Part shown: positions 1-11,500 of the stretch, one piece after another
Numbering within the stretch: the first letter of the stretch is position 1
Layout of the letters: each line of letters begins with the position of its first letter
Source: Entamoeba invadens IP1
Taxonomy: Eukaryota > Evosea > Mastigamoebida > Endamoebidae
Reading direction: 5' to 3'
DNA: 39,410 nt
Assembly (NCBI RefSeq): GCF_000330505.1
Contig: NW_004191594.1
Location: forward strand, 274,471 to 313,880
Position numbers and translations under genes: made by a program
Notes under the pieces: model-generated
Seen by the model: the letters and a program-made list of their open reading frames with translations, nothing else
Database searches by the model: none
What the model was told of the DNA's origin: nothing

Positions 1-15
1 AAACTTAAATAATGA

Positions 16-83
16 ATGAGTGGGAGTTCCAGTATGAAAAAGAAAGTAAAGGAGGTGATGTCCAAAAGCGTTATTAACAGCAC
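16..83 (+). other. Probable N-terminal coding stretch of AP-3 delta, out of frame
   Basis: An ATG at 16 (and another in the same frame at 34) opens a frame reading MSGSSSMKKKVKEVMSKS that continues to about base 82. It resembles the short basic leader that precedes the LQDxVxGxRN block in AP-3 delta adaptins. The delta frame proper (LQDMVKGLRNN) starts one base out of phase at 84 (TTG, leucine) and has a TAA at 75-77 just upstream. One missing base near 82-83 would join the two. I see this directly; whether it is an assembly error or a real mutation is open. An intron is unlikely, because there is no room for one and no GT...AG pair that restores the frame. Confidence 0.55.
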
Positions 84-92
84 TTGCAAGAC

Positions 93-3086
93 ATGGTTAA
101 AGGTCTTAGAAACAACTCCGGCAATGAGCAAGGGTTTATCAACCAAACCATTGCAGAGATCAAAAAGGATATCTCCACCTCGGACATGAAGAAGAAGGCG
201 ATTTGTGTTCAAAAGCTGACATATCTCCAAATGTTTGGCCAAGAAGTCGACTGGTCTGGATTCCACGTCATAGAGCTTTCTGCAAAGCAGTCATTCTGGA
301 TGAAGAGAGTCGCTTATTTGGCTGCACAGACGTGTTTACACCAAGACGACGACGTCCTTATGTTGATCACAAATCAATTGAAAAAGGATCTTCAGGGCAC
401 CGCTTATGAGTCATGCAATGCTTGTGCCTGTTTCTCAGCTATTGTGAATGAGTCTTTGGCTCGTGACTTGGCTGCGGAGTTGGTCAAATTGCTCACATCG
501 GGGAAGGACTTTTTGAGAAGACGGGCGTGCTTGATGATGTATCCGATGTGTAAGGAATATCCCGATGCTTTAAGGCCATCATTTGCTGCTATGAAATTGA
601 AACTGAAGGATGAGGAACAGACGGTAATAGCAGCCGCTTGTGTGTCCTTTGTGGAATTAGTGAAACATGACCCCAAACAATACATCTCCCTTGCGCCAAT
701 TCTCTATGAAACTATTAAGAACCCAATGAATCAGAGCAACGACATGTTGATGACAAAGGCTATTAAGATACTTGGGATGCTAGCTTCTGTTGAAATCAGA
801 CTTGCTAAGATCTTGGTTGAACCGTTCAATCAGTTGCTTGCGAGTAACATCACAATGACTGTGTTATATGAATTGATTAACGCATGTATCACGGGGCTGA
901 ACAAACACGTTCCAACCATGAAGACATGTCTTGGGAAAATCAACATGATGATTCAAGACACAGAGGGCAATATCAGATTCTGCGGTCTTAAATTACTCGG
1001 GTTTATGATGACCAAACACCCGAAGGCTGTTATAGAAAGCAGAGATACTGTGCTTGCGTGTTTGAGTGACCCTGACGATTCACTGAGAAGAAACGCACTT
1101 GAGTTGTTGATAGGGATGGTCAACAAGAAGAACATTTCCGAGACGGTTGACCGATTACTAGTGATAGTTGAAAAGTCTGAGAACTCGTATTACAGAGATG
1201 AGTTGTTTATGAAGATCATTGAAATTATTAAAAAGGACAACTACGACAATGTCACTGATTTTGAATGGTATTTGAAACTCCTTTCAAGACTTTCAACACA
1301 GAAACTGGAACAAAGTGTCTTCAATGTAGTATCTCAAGAGTTCTCGAATATCATTGTGAGAGTACCGGATATCAGACTCTTTGGTATTACTTTACTGAAG
1401 ACTATCATCACGTCGAATAACTTCTTACAGATGGCTAGTGGAGCAAGTTTGCTTGTGGAGAGTGCGTGGTGTGTTGGGGAGTATTGCTATTACTTGACTT
1501 CAGAAGACACGTTGTCGACACTGAAACACTTGGTGTCTTGTAAACACACGTCGTTGGTACCAGAAATCCAAAGTGCTTTCTTGGCTGCTGCACTGAAAGT
1601 GTTCATTGAAGTTGTTGACCCAAGAGACCCGGCTGATATTGAAGAAGCTGATGACGACGATGAAGTGAACTCGATTACTAAGACGCAACTGTCTGATGAC
1701 GATTTGACGAACTTGATTGCAGAGATAGATGCTTCATTGACTCCATTTGCACAGAGCACTCATCTTGAAGTGCAAGAGAGAGCGTGCTTCTTCTTGGCTA
1801 TATTGAGACAATTTGAAACATTGAGAGAGCAACACATTGATATCATTAAGGAACTGAGATATTTGAACAATGAAGTGCTTCTCCCTGTCAATCCAAAAGC
1901 ACAAAAACTGATTGAGCCACCAGAAGATCTCAACTTGGACGAGGTGATCAACCCTGAATTTGAAGAAGCTGGGAAAGAAGAGACGATGGACTCGAACCTC
2001 TTTGAAGGGTTTGAAGACAAGACGGTCAAAGTGTCCAAGTCGAAGTCCGTGAAACACGGGAATGCGTTTTACATAGACGACGATAACGATGATGATATGT
2101 TTGAAAGAGACGAAGAAATTAAGGTGGACATGCAACCTGTAGAAATTAACACGGAACCGACTGCGGGTGAAGGACTGACTGCTGAAGAAGAGTTAAGAAA
2201 GGCGTTTACGTTATCGAAGAAGAAGAAAGGGAGTTCGAAAGGGAAGAAAGGGAAAGTAGCTGGAGAGGTGATGCCAAGCCTTAAGAAGAAAGACGCGATA
2301 GAAGAGAAAATGAAAGAGAAGGACAAGTTGGCACAAATTGATTTGAACGATCCGGTCAAAGAGGAGGAGCTTCTTGCGCTTCCGAAGCATCGCAGTGAGA
2401 AGACTTCACAAGTCTCTGTTGCGCAACAAAATGTGCAACGGATGGAAGGTGGAAAAGATCTTTGTAAGAACAAGGCGTTTGGTGTGAAGTATTTACTGAA
2501 GACGAATAAAAAGCACCCAACGAAAGTGATGGTACAACTTGAAATTGAGAACTTCACCGAATTTAAGACAAACGTCTCTGTTGTCATCAACCAAAGCACT
2601 TTATATAACATCGACTCTATTAGTCGAACAACTCCGATTCCAGTTGGGGGGATCATTGGTGTCACTTGTATTGTCGACTTGAAGAAAGTCACCTCTGCTG
2701 TGGTCAAAGGCGCTATCCAATGCCCAGCAGCTCAAGTGGCATCGAATGTCCAGATCAAAATCCCGGCTTCTACCTTCATAATAGGAGCCGCTTTGGATAA
2801 GAAAGGACTCACAGACATCGTTAAAACAAAGAAAATGATTTCAATGGCTTACTCGGTACCGGAAGACACAAAATTGGACCAACAAGCACTCATGGAAAGC
2901 TTACAGTTACTCCCAGTTAAAGACTCGAATGGGAAGATTTGGTATGGAAACACTCTTAAGGGAGATGACTTAGCAATTTTATTGACTAAGAAAGAAGGGA
3001 AAATTGGATTTGACTTGAAGACCACTGACAAGGTGGCGGGTGACTCTATTCTCAAGCAAATCAGAGAAAGTGTTGGAATCAACTAA
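93..3086 (+). CDS. AP-3 adaptor complex subunit delta (delta adaptin)
   Basis: Large subunit of the AP-3 coat, which sorts membrane cargo from endosome/TGN towards lysosome-related compartments. Residues 1 to about 550 are an adaptin N-terminal HEAT/ARM solenoid with family signatures: KLTYLQMFG, a VAYLAAQTCLHQDDDVLMLITNQLKKDL-type block, RRACLMMYPMCKEYP and LRRNALELLIGMVNKKN. These match delta better than beta, gamma or epsilon adaptins. An acidic hinge follows (DIEEADDDDE, about 520-530), then a second acidic stretch, a Lys-rich run (about 710-720) and a C-terminal beta-rich ear-like region from about 786. The first in-frame ATG is at 93, but similarity begins at the TTG (Leu) at 84, so the true N-terminus probably comes from the shifted frame upstream. 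The stop lies 131 bases from the converging Brf1 gene. Family call is firm; the start is uncertain. Confidence 0.9.
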   Translation: MVKGLRNNSGNEQGFINQTIAEIKKDISTSDMKKKAICVQKLTYLQMFGQEVDWSGFHVIELSAKQSFWMKRVAYLAAQTCLHQDDDVLMLITNQLKKDLQGTAYESCNACACFSAIVNESLARDLAAELVKLLTSGKDFLRRRACLMMYPMCKEYPDALRPSFAAMKLKLKDEEQTVIAAACVSFVELVKHDPKQYISLAPILYETIKNPMNQSNDMLMTKAIKILGMLASVEIRLAKILVEPFNQLLASNITMTVLYELINACITGLNKHVPTMKTCLGKINMMIQDTEGNIRFCGLKLLGFMMTKHPKAVIESRDTVLACLSDPDDSLRRNALELLIGMVNKKNISETVDRLLVIVEKSENSYYRDELFMKIIEIIKKDNYDNVTDFEWYLKLLSRLSTQKLEQSVFNVVSQEFSNIIVRVPDIRLFGITLLKTIITSNNFLQMASGASLLVESAWCVGEYCYYLTSEDTLSTLKHLVSCKHTSLVPEIQSAFLAAALKVFIEVVDPRDPADIEEADDDDEVNSITKTQLSDDDLTNLIAEIDASLTPFAQSTHLEVQERACFFLAILRQFETLREQHIDIIKELRYLNNEVLLPVNPKAQKLIEPPEDLNLDEVINPEFEEAGKEETMDSNLFEGFEDKTVKVSKSKSVKHGNAFYIDDDNDDDMFERDEEIKVDMQPVEINTEPTAGEGLTAEEELRKAFTLSKKKKGSSKGKKGKVAGEVMPSLKKKDAIEEKMKEKDKLAQIDLNDPVKEEELLALPKHRSEKTSQVSVAQQNVQRMEGGKDLCKNKAFGVKYLLKTNKKHPTKVMVQLEIENFTEFKTNVSVVINQSTLYNIDSISRTTPIPVGGIIGVTCIVDLKKVTSAVVKGAIQCPAAQVASNVQIKIPASTFIIGAALDKKGLTDIVKTKKMISMAYSVPEDTKLDQQALMESLQLLPVKDSNGKIWYGNTLKGDDLAILLTKKEGKIGFDLKTTDKVAGDSILKQIRESVGIN

Positions 3087-3217
3087 GTCACTTTTTTATT
3101 AGTATGTTATTATATATATATAGTTATAGACTTCTATCTCTTATATAGTATTTTTAATAGTAAAGATTACAAAAACACAATCATTATTATTTGAATGGAA
3201 AACACACAAAAATCACT

Positions 3218-4855
3218 TTATGAGAATTCCTCGCTTCCTTTCTCATCATCGAAATATTCATCCTGCATTTCATCTTCTTGTTTGACATCTTTCACTTCAC
3301 TCTCTTCTTCCTCTTCGTCATTTTCATCTTTTGTTTCGATTTTAACATCGACTTCCCCTTTGGCGAGTTTCTCAGTTTGTTCAATCATTTTCCCTAAGAT
3401 GTCCCAGTTGATTCGTGAACTTCTTTTCTTCAGTTGTTCGGACATAGCCTCTCCAAACGTCGAATGATTCTTTTTGGTCTTTTTATCTCTCTTCTTGCGT
3501 ATGGGCTGGTCTTCACCATCTTCGACACGTTTCTTCTCCTTCTCAAGAAACTCTGCGTTCAGCTCTTCCCATATTTGTTTCCGTTTTTCGGCTTCGGTAT
3601 CATCGAGAAAATATCCGTCTAACTCCGAATCAAACGCAGCACAGTCTCCGACTTGGCACTCTCCCTCGTCGACTCCTTCACTCTCAAAATCGTCTTCTTT
3701 GATCTTTTGAACGTCAACCAACTTCTCTACATCAAATTTTTCACCTTCAAGCCCAACGTCCTTCGCACTCTTCCCTTCCAAACTGCCGAGGTTGATTGGT
3801 TTCTCGTCGATGTTTTTACACCCCATGATCTTCTCGACTTCTCCTCCAATCAACGTCGCGATTTCCTCTGTTAGTTTCTTATCTTCAGCAGCTTCATATT
3901 CGTCACAATTTCTTTTCCGCTTCTTCAAAGGGACATTTGCTCCTACTACTTCTCTTGCTTTGTCTTTCAGTCGATTTTGTGTGTAACTGGGGGGATTACA
4001 GTGCGTCGTCGAAGTGTCTTCTTCGTTCAGTTGTTCCAATGTCAAATCGGCCGATGGCGTTCGAAGAAACTCTTTCAACCTGACTCTAACTGTTGTAGTC
4101 GACAATCGAACCACATGAACGATCTCTTCAAGTGTTCTTGGCTCGTTGTGAAGTCTTCCCGCAAGATACAAAGCGACGCCACAAATCCCACTTGGTCGTC
4201 TGCCATAGTGCATCCAGTCTCTGTTCATCCTTTGACATATTCTCATTGCAGTTCGAACGACGTCCGCTGTTTTCTCAAACGCCAAATCCTCTCCAAATCG
4301 TTGTAAGTACAAGCAAGGGTCGACAAAGGGCAAGTCGAGTTTTAACTCCTTACAAAAGTGAATAAATGTCCTTCCTAACTTCCTCACAGATACATGCAAA
4401 ACATCCGCAAAGTCTATAAGTAAATGATCCGTTCGTTCTCTTCGACAGATGATATACAGACACGCTCCAGCACTGTAAGCAACTCTCCGACCTTTTGTTA
4501 TCCCACGCTGCATTGCTACTCGATAGAGTCTCTCACCACTTTCAATGTCACTACTCTTCATTTTAAGCATCTCACCAACTCGGCGAATGGCCCGCATCTG
4601 GCGCTCAACATCGTACCGCCGTCGCTCCGTTTCACCAAACTGCGTGCCGGCAAGTCTCTTCCGACCACCACTCTCGTCAAATTGGAGCTCCGCAATGAGC
4701 GCACCACAATCGTCAAGCACCAACCCACAATCTTCACAAATTGTACTCCCATTCTCTTTCCTTAAGTTTTTGGAATGACATTCTGGACATGTTCTGCTCC
4801 CGTCTTTCGATTCATCAAGACCTATTTCGGGTGCTTCGTTGTCTGAGTCACTCAT
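3218..4855 (-). CDS. BRF1: TFIIIB subunit Brf1 (TFIIB-related factor)
   Basis: RNA polymerase III initiation factor that, with TBP and Bdp1, recruits pol III to tRNA and 5S genes in the nucleus. The 545-residue protein opens with a zinc ribbon (Cys23, Cys26, Cys40, Cys43, pattern CPEC...CEDCG). It continues with two TFIIB-type cyclin folds (about 85-165 and 180-260, including ITKGRRVAYSAGACLYI and RRPSGICGVALYLAGR). The C-terminal half is charged and contains the Brf1-specific TBP-binding region: ELDGYFLDDTEAEKRKQIW near 408 and a RSSRINWDILGKMIEQ segment near 470-490. That region separates Brf1 from TFIIB itself. The tail is strongly acidic. The start is the first ATG, followed by a normal hydrophilic N-terminus. 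It is divergent from midasin across a 671-base spacer. Nothing looks broken. Confidence 0.93.
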   Translation of the reverse strand: MSDSDNEAPEIGLDESKDGSRTCPECHSKNLRKENGSTICEDCGLVLDDCGALIAELQFDESGGRKRLAGTQFGETERRRYDVERQMRAIRRVGEMLKMKSSDIESGERLYRVAMQRGITKGRRVAYSAGACLYIICRRERTDHLLIDFADVLHVSVRKLGRTFIHFCKELKLDLPFVDPCLYLQRFGEDLAFEKTADVVRTAMRICQRMNRDWMHYGRRPSGICGVALYLAGRLHNEPRTLEEIVHVVRLSTTTVRVRLKEFLRTPSADLTLEQLNEEDTSTTHCNPPSYTQNRLKDKAREVVGANVPLKKRKRNCDEYEAAEDKKLTEEIATLIGGEVEKIMGCKNIDEKPINLGSLEGKSAKDVGLEGEKFDVEKLVDVQKIKEDDFESEGVDEGECQVGDCAAFDSELDGYFLDDTEAEKRKQIWEELNAEFLEKEKKRVEDGEDQPIRKKRDKKTKKNHSTFGEAMSEQLKKRSSRINWDILGKMIEQTEKLAKGEVDVKIETKDENDEEEEESEVKDVKQEDEMQDEYFDDEKGSEEFS

Positions 4856-5526
4856 TACTTTTTACAGTTCATGTTCCTTTGTTATTTTTATATTATATTA
4901 TTAATATTTATATTAATACAATATAGTTTATTATTTATTATTTCTTTTTATAGTGAATAAATAAAATTTTTAATATATATTTTTTAATAGTATTTCAAAT
5001 TATTTGAATAAAATTTGAGTTTTATCATCTTTTCAATCATTTTAGGTTTTGTTTAATTGTTTTATTGTTTTACAAATAACTAAATTTTTATAGTTATTTT
5101 ATTATTACTTATATATAAATGTTTCTTCTTTGTGCTCATCAACATTATAATTTTAGATTTGTTTGTTCCACTAAAATATTTAAACCAATTTTTTTAGTTC
5201 TTGACAAGATGAATTATTTTAAAAAATTGGTTTATGTTATGAGTTCCAAAACAAAAACAAATTCTATATATATAGTAAAAACAAATTATATTATGAAACT
5301 ATAAGTGTATATTTTTTATTTATAGAAGAAACCCTTTTTATGTTTTTCTTACTCAGCCAACACACTTTTCATCCTTTTTGAATGATGAGTAAATAATTTT
5401 CTTTTCACGTCTTTTTCTTTTAGATTTACTCAAGAAAACGAGTAAATAAAGTAATAAAACATTAAAAAAACGGACCAAAGCACATTCAAGAAATAGACAA
5501 GGGTTTTTGTTTCAATTAAAAAATTG
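4856..5526. promoter_or_regulatory. Divergent spacer between Brf1 and midasin genes
   Basis: No gene is supported in this 671-base spacer, which must hold both promoters. The Brf1-side half is nearly pure A/T. The midasin-side half carries three copies of GAGTAAA: 5387-5393, an inverted copy TTTACTC at 5425-5431, and 5440-5446. The last two form a perfect 7-bp inverted repeat around an 8-base loop. A GACCAAA heptamer sits at 5473-5479, about 50 bases before the midasin ATG. A 61-codon ORF at 5119-5304 has A/T-rich random composition and I do not call it. Confidence 0.5.
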
Positions 5527-8500
5527 ATGAAAACACTGAAAAATACAATGAAGCCAAACTACGTACCAACACCATTTGCAAGAACACAGGCTGTTGTTGA
5601 GACGCTTCTTAAAGATGGTACTCCTGTTCTTCTCGAAGGCAAGTCGGGATGCGGGAAAACTTCTCTGTTGAAGCATATTTCAGAACAACAACACAGCAAA
5701 ATGTTGTCTGTGCACTTTGGTGACGACATTGACTCGAAGGCACTTATCGGGTCTTACATCACAAGTGATTCTTTCAGTGAATTTAAATGGAAAGATGGCT
5801 CTCTCACAACCGCCGTAAAAGAGGGTTTATGGTTCTTATTAGAAGACGTCGACACTGCACCTGGCGATGTCATTTCCTTAATCACTTCGTTACTTAAAAC
5901 GCGAACCTTTTTCATTCCAAATCGCAACGAAACCGTCACTGTCCACTCCAACTTCCGAATATTAGCAACACGAACATTACATAAAGGAGGAATGCGAGTC
6001 AATCAATTCCACAACGCACTGTCTTCCTATTTCTCTTTAGTTGCTATGCCTGACATCAAAATAGACGATTTGGAGAGTTTACTGAATACCATGTTTGGGA
6101 GAGTGAGTGTGTTAATTCCAACTATGATTAAAGTCCACTTCACTCTTGAAACCCTTGGCGTCGAAGTATCATTGAGACAGTTACTCTCACTCTGCCAAAG
6201 AGTTCAAGAACAGATTCCAGTCGAGACAAAGATCAACATAGCTACAACACAAATGAAACATATCATCCTTTTCGAATGCGACAACGTCTATCTTTCAAAC
6301 ACATTGGACAAAAGAGTCGGCGTCTTAGAAAAAGTTGCTCGAACAATCGAAATACCATCAATCACTTTCATGCTCGATGGGTATAAACCAGAACTTACGA
6401 CAACAAGAGATACATTACAAATAGGACACGTCATCTTGAAGAAGAACCCCCCTATCATCCCGCCACCCCCACAAAGCCCTTTCCCATTTTCACAGACACA
6501 ACACTCTCTCTGCTTATTGGAGAAGTTGGCGGACTGCGTGAAGAACGAAGAACCCGTCCTTTTAGTTGGAGAGACTGGTACAGGGAAGACTACTATGGTG
6601 CAACAATTGGCGACTTTATTGAATCAAAAACTCGTGGTATATAACTTGAATCAACAGACTGAGTCGAGTGACTTGGTTGGTGGGTTTAAACCAGTGCAAA
6701 TGAAGTTATTGTGTCATCCCCTTCGAATTGAATTCATTGAAAAGTTCAATCAAATATTTGCTCAAAGTAACAATGAGAAGTTTTTATTACAACTTGATGC
6801 GGCGTACGAGAAACAAGACTTTGGCAGATTTCTCACGTTGGTCTTAAAAGCATGTGAAATGGCAGCATCTAAAATTTCTCAATTGGAAACTACTGAACGA
6901 GAGAATTGGCGGAAGATTGAGAACAAAGCGCGGAAGTACAAAGAGCAGATCACAAACAAACAAGGAGGGTTTGCATTCAGTTTTATTGAAGGTGATTTGA
7001 TCACTGCATTGAGGAATGGTCACTGGATCTTACTTGATGAAATCAACTTGGCGTCACACGAGACACTGGAAAGAATATCTGGACTGTTGGACGGAGAGTC
7101 GATCTTATTGACTGAAGTGGGAGATGTCACCCCAGTGCCACGAAACCCTAATTTTAGACTCTTTGCGAATATGAACCCTCCAACAGATGTTGGGAAAAAA
7201 GACTTGTCGCCGGGAATCAAGTCCCGATTCCATCCAATTCAGTTTGACGAAATTATTAAAGAAAATGACTTGGAGATGCTTGTGAATGACTATTTGAAAC
7301 GAATTGGTGTCACCCCTCCATCGAAGAAGATTGTCGAGTTCCACTTGCAAGCAAAGAAATTGGCGAAAGAAGAATTAGTTGATGGAGCCGGACAACGCCC
7401 ACTGTTTTCGTTGAGAACCCTTTGTCTTGCTTTACAATATATCACCGATGTCAATGGGTTCTTTGGATTTGAAAGGAGTTTGTACGAAGGTATTTCGATG
7501 TCTTATTTGACTCAACTGAGCAGAGAAAGTTACCCCATAATGGAGAATATGATCAATTCGATGTTTACTAAATCGAATAACAGTGGGTCTATTCCTAAGA
7601 ACAAAAGTTATGTCCAATATGGCGGGTATTTCATTGAACAGGGTTTGGAGGTACCAAGACTTGATGAGAAGTACATTTTGACAGAAACGACACAGAAGAG
7701 ACTTGAAAGTATCGCGAGAATTGTCATGTCGAAGCGATACCCTATTTTACTCCAAGGACCAACTTCTGCTGGTAAAACTTCATTAGTCGAATATTTAGCT
7801 CACGCGACGGGGCATAGAATGGTCAGAGTGAATAACCATGAACAAACAGACGTTCAAGAATACCTTGGGAGTTATGTCCCAACAGAAGACGGGAAATTGG
7901 TGTTCCAAGAAGGGATATTGGTTGAAGCAGTGAGAAAGGGATATTGGATTGTACTTGATGAACTTAACTTGGCACCTTCAGAGGTGTTGGAAGCACTGAA
8001 TAGACTTTTGGACTTCAACAGAGAACTGTATATTCCTGAGACGCAAGAGGTGGTCAAGCCCCATCCACAGTTCATGTTGTTTGCGACGCAAAACCCCCCA
8101 AATACGTATGGAGGAAGAAAACATTTGTCACGTGCGTTTAGAAATCGATTTATTGAATTACACTTTGACGAAATACCTGAAAATGAACTGGAAATTATTA
8201 TTGAAAAAAGAAGTCAGATTCCACCAAGTTATTCAAAGAAGTTGGTCCAAGTGCTTAAGGACCTTCAGAAGCAACGCTCAATGACACAGTTCTTTGGAGG
8301 AAAACATTCGTTTATTACACTCAGAGAGTTGTTTAAATGGGCTGACAGACATGCGAGTAGCTATGAGGAATTGGCGAGAGATGGGTACTTTATAGTAGCC
8401 GAGAAGATGAGAACACAAGAAGAAAAGAATGTCATTCAGAAGGTTATTGAAGATGATCTGAAGGTGAAAATAGACTTTACCACTGTGTATGAATGTAAAG

Positions 8501-11500
8501 AGTTTGTTGAAGCATCGAAGCTGTGTCCGGAAATCGTGTGGACTCCTTCAATGAAACGACTCTTCTGCTTAATTGTTGAATGCGTCAAAAATAAAGAGCC
8601 CGCACTTCTTATTGGAGAGACGGGTACGGGGAAGACAACGGTGTGCCAAATTTTGGCCAAAGTATTGAACAACAGACTGAGAATATTGAACTGCCACCAA
8701 CACACGGAAACTGCTGATTTCATTGGAGGTATGCGACCAGCTCGAAATAAAGACCAAACGACTTTTAAGTTACACAAAGCGTTGGAGACGTTGTTAAAGA
8801 CGACAGGAACGTTACAAGAGTTGTTAATTATTTATCAAAAGAATTATAAGAGTTACCAAAAGAATGAAGTGGAAGACATAGAGAGTTTATTGAAAGAGTA
8901 TAAAATATTATTTAAGTGGTATGATGGACCTTTAATAGAAGCAATGAAGACGGGGGAGATGTTTTTGATTGATGAAATTAATATGGCGGAGGATTCTGTT
9001 TTGGAAAGAATCAATTCAGTGTTAGAACCTTCAAGAATGATGACCATTGCAGAGAAGACGTCAACAGAGATAGAAGAAGTTGTTGCGAATGATACTTTTA
9101 GAATCTTTGGAACAATGAATCCCGGTGGAGACTTTGGTAAAAGAGAGCTGAGTCCTGCTATGAGAAACCGATTTACAGAAATCTATGTCAAGTCGTTTGA
9201 AGCAGAAGGAGACTTGTTACTGATTGTCCAACAGAAGATCAATGAACCAACAGAGAAGAAGTTTGCGGCTGCTATAGTCAAGTTCTTGATGTGGGCGGAG
9301 AAGAAATTTGGGAAGAAAGTGTCAGTCAGAAATTGCCTAGCGTGGACTGATTTTATGAATTGTTGTACGAGTATACCATCACCTCTTGTTCGATTCATCC
9401 ATGCAGCTCATTTAGTAGTGATTGATGGTGTTAAGGATGAAGTAGGGAAAACAAATGCGGAGTGTTTGATAGCATTGAATGAGGCATTGGTGACTATTGG
9501 AGAGAAATTGGAAGACTCTATAGTTCAAGAGATGTCGATGCAACCAACTTTGAGTGTTGGACCAACCAACATCAGTGTATCAGACTTCACTATCACAGCA
9601 AATGGTCCAATTCAAAAACAAGACAATTACTGCGTGGAGGCGCCAACTACTACTAACAACATACTTCATTTATTGAGAGCGTTGGTACTCCATAAATCGA
9701 TATTAATGGAAGGATCTCCTGGAGTTGGAAAGACGACGATAATAGAGATATTATCATCAATGTTAAACATTCCATTGTTTAGAATCAATCTGTCTGAACA
9801 CACGGACATTAGCGATTTACTTGGAACGGATCTCCCACTTGAAGGAAGCAGTGGAGGATTTGGATGGTGTGATGGATTGTTACTGAGAGCGATGAAAAGT
9901 GGATCATGGGTGTTACTCGATGAACTCAACTTGGCTTCACAAAGTGTATTGGAAGGTCTTAATTCGTTGTTGGATCACCGAGCAACTGTATATATACCAG
10001 AGATCAATATGGAAGTGAAATGTCCACCGACATTTAGACTGTTTGCAAGTCAGAATCCACTTGGAGAAGGGAGTGGAAGAAAGGGATTGCCACAATCGTT
10101 TATAAACCGATTTACATCAGTGTATGTCAATAAGATGACTGAAAGTGATTTGAAATTGATTGTCGAGAAAATGTATCCAATGATTCCAGTCGAACTGAGA
10201 GAGAGTCTTATAGACTTTGTGGGGCAACTTGAGAATCAAGTGTGCTGTAAAAAGAATTTTGGGAGACGTGGAGAGCCGTGGGAATTCAATTTAAGAGATG
10301 TTTTGAGATACTGTAAATTGTATTCTGAATATTCACAACGTATTGATACTGATACAATGAAAGGAAATATGGACACACTTGGGTTTATATTCACTGAAAT
10401 CTTTAAGGGAAGATTTAGAGATGTTGTTGATATACAAAAAGTCGAAGAGCTCTGGAGAAGTTGCTTGTCACCAAAATACAAAGAGATGTCGATGGAATAT
10501 CACAATGATATTCACATTACTCCGGAGAGATTTATTATTGGAGAAGTGGAGGTGTCGAGAACTGTTAATAGAGATACAACAAACTCAGACAAATATATAT
10601 TACCAACACATGTTGAATCGATGAAACAAGTCATGAAGGGTATTAATCATAACTGGCTCATATCACTTATTGGAGACTCACATTGTGGAAAGGCGACGTT
10701 AGTGAGGAATGTTGCTCAACTATGTGGAAGTGTTTTAAAAGAGTTTTCGATGAACACAAGTGTTGACACGATAGATCTCATTGGTGGATATGAACAACTC
10801 GATTTTGAAAGACACAGAAGATCATTTTTGGAAGACCTTCGAGATTACATGAAATTGGTTACAAACAAGGAAGCGTTATCAATCTATTCGACATTGGAGA
10901 GGTGTACTAAAGTGTCTGAAATTGATAGGAAACATGATTGTATCTTCTCATCAACTGAAATGAATATCATTAAAGGGTTAATTAAAGTACTTAACGATGA
11001 ATATTTCCAGTCTGAAATAACACGAATAGAAGTGACACAACAGAAGAAGTCGATTGGTTCATTTGAATGGGTGGATGGTATTGTAGTGAAGTGTATGAAA
11101 CGTGGGTACTGGTTGTTAATGGAAAATGTCAATTTCTGTAACCCGACTGTACTTGACAGACTTAATTCACTCTTTGAACCAAATGGGTACTTAGTGTTAA
11201 ATGAACGCGGTGTTGATAGTAATGGCATTCCAATCATCGTGAAGCCCCACAACAACTTTAGAGTCATCTTTACATCAAATCCAATGAATGGAGAAATATC
11301 ACGAGCTATGAGGAATAGAGCGCTTGAGTTGTATGTACCCCAAATTCGTGAGATAGACGCACAACGCATGTTAACTGGATTTGGAGTGTCTTTACAAACA
11401 GCGAAAAAGATGATAGCAATACATCTAAAGACGGAGAATATGACGTTTTTGCATTTGATGAGATGGGCAAAGTATGTCGGGAAGAATGGAGAGAGTGCGA

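Noticed and set aside
2069..2707. 212-codon minus-strand ORF inside AP-3 delta
   Set aside because: Shadow of the delta adaptin gene; composition is the complement of its Lys/Glu-rich hinge and it has no domain.
5119..5304. 61-codon ORF in the Brf1-midasin spacer
   Set aside because: Composed of A/T-driven residues (Lys, Asn, Ile, Tyr, Phe) with no promoter or similarity.
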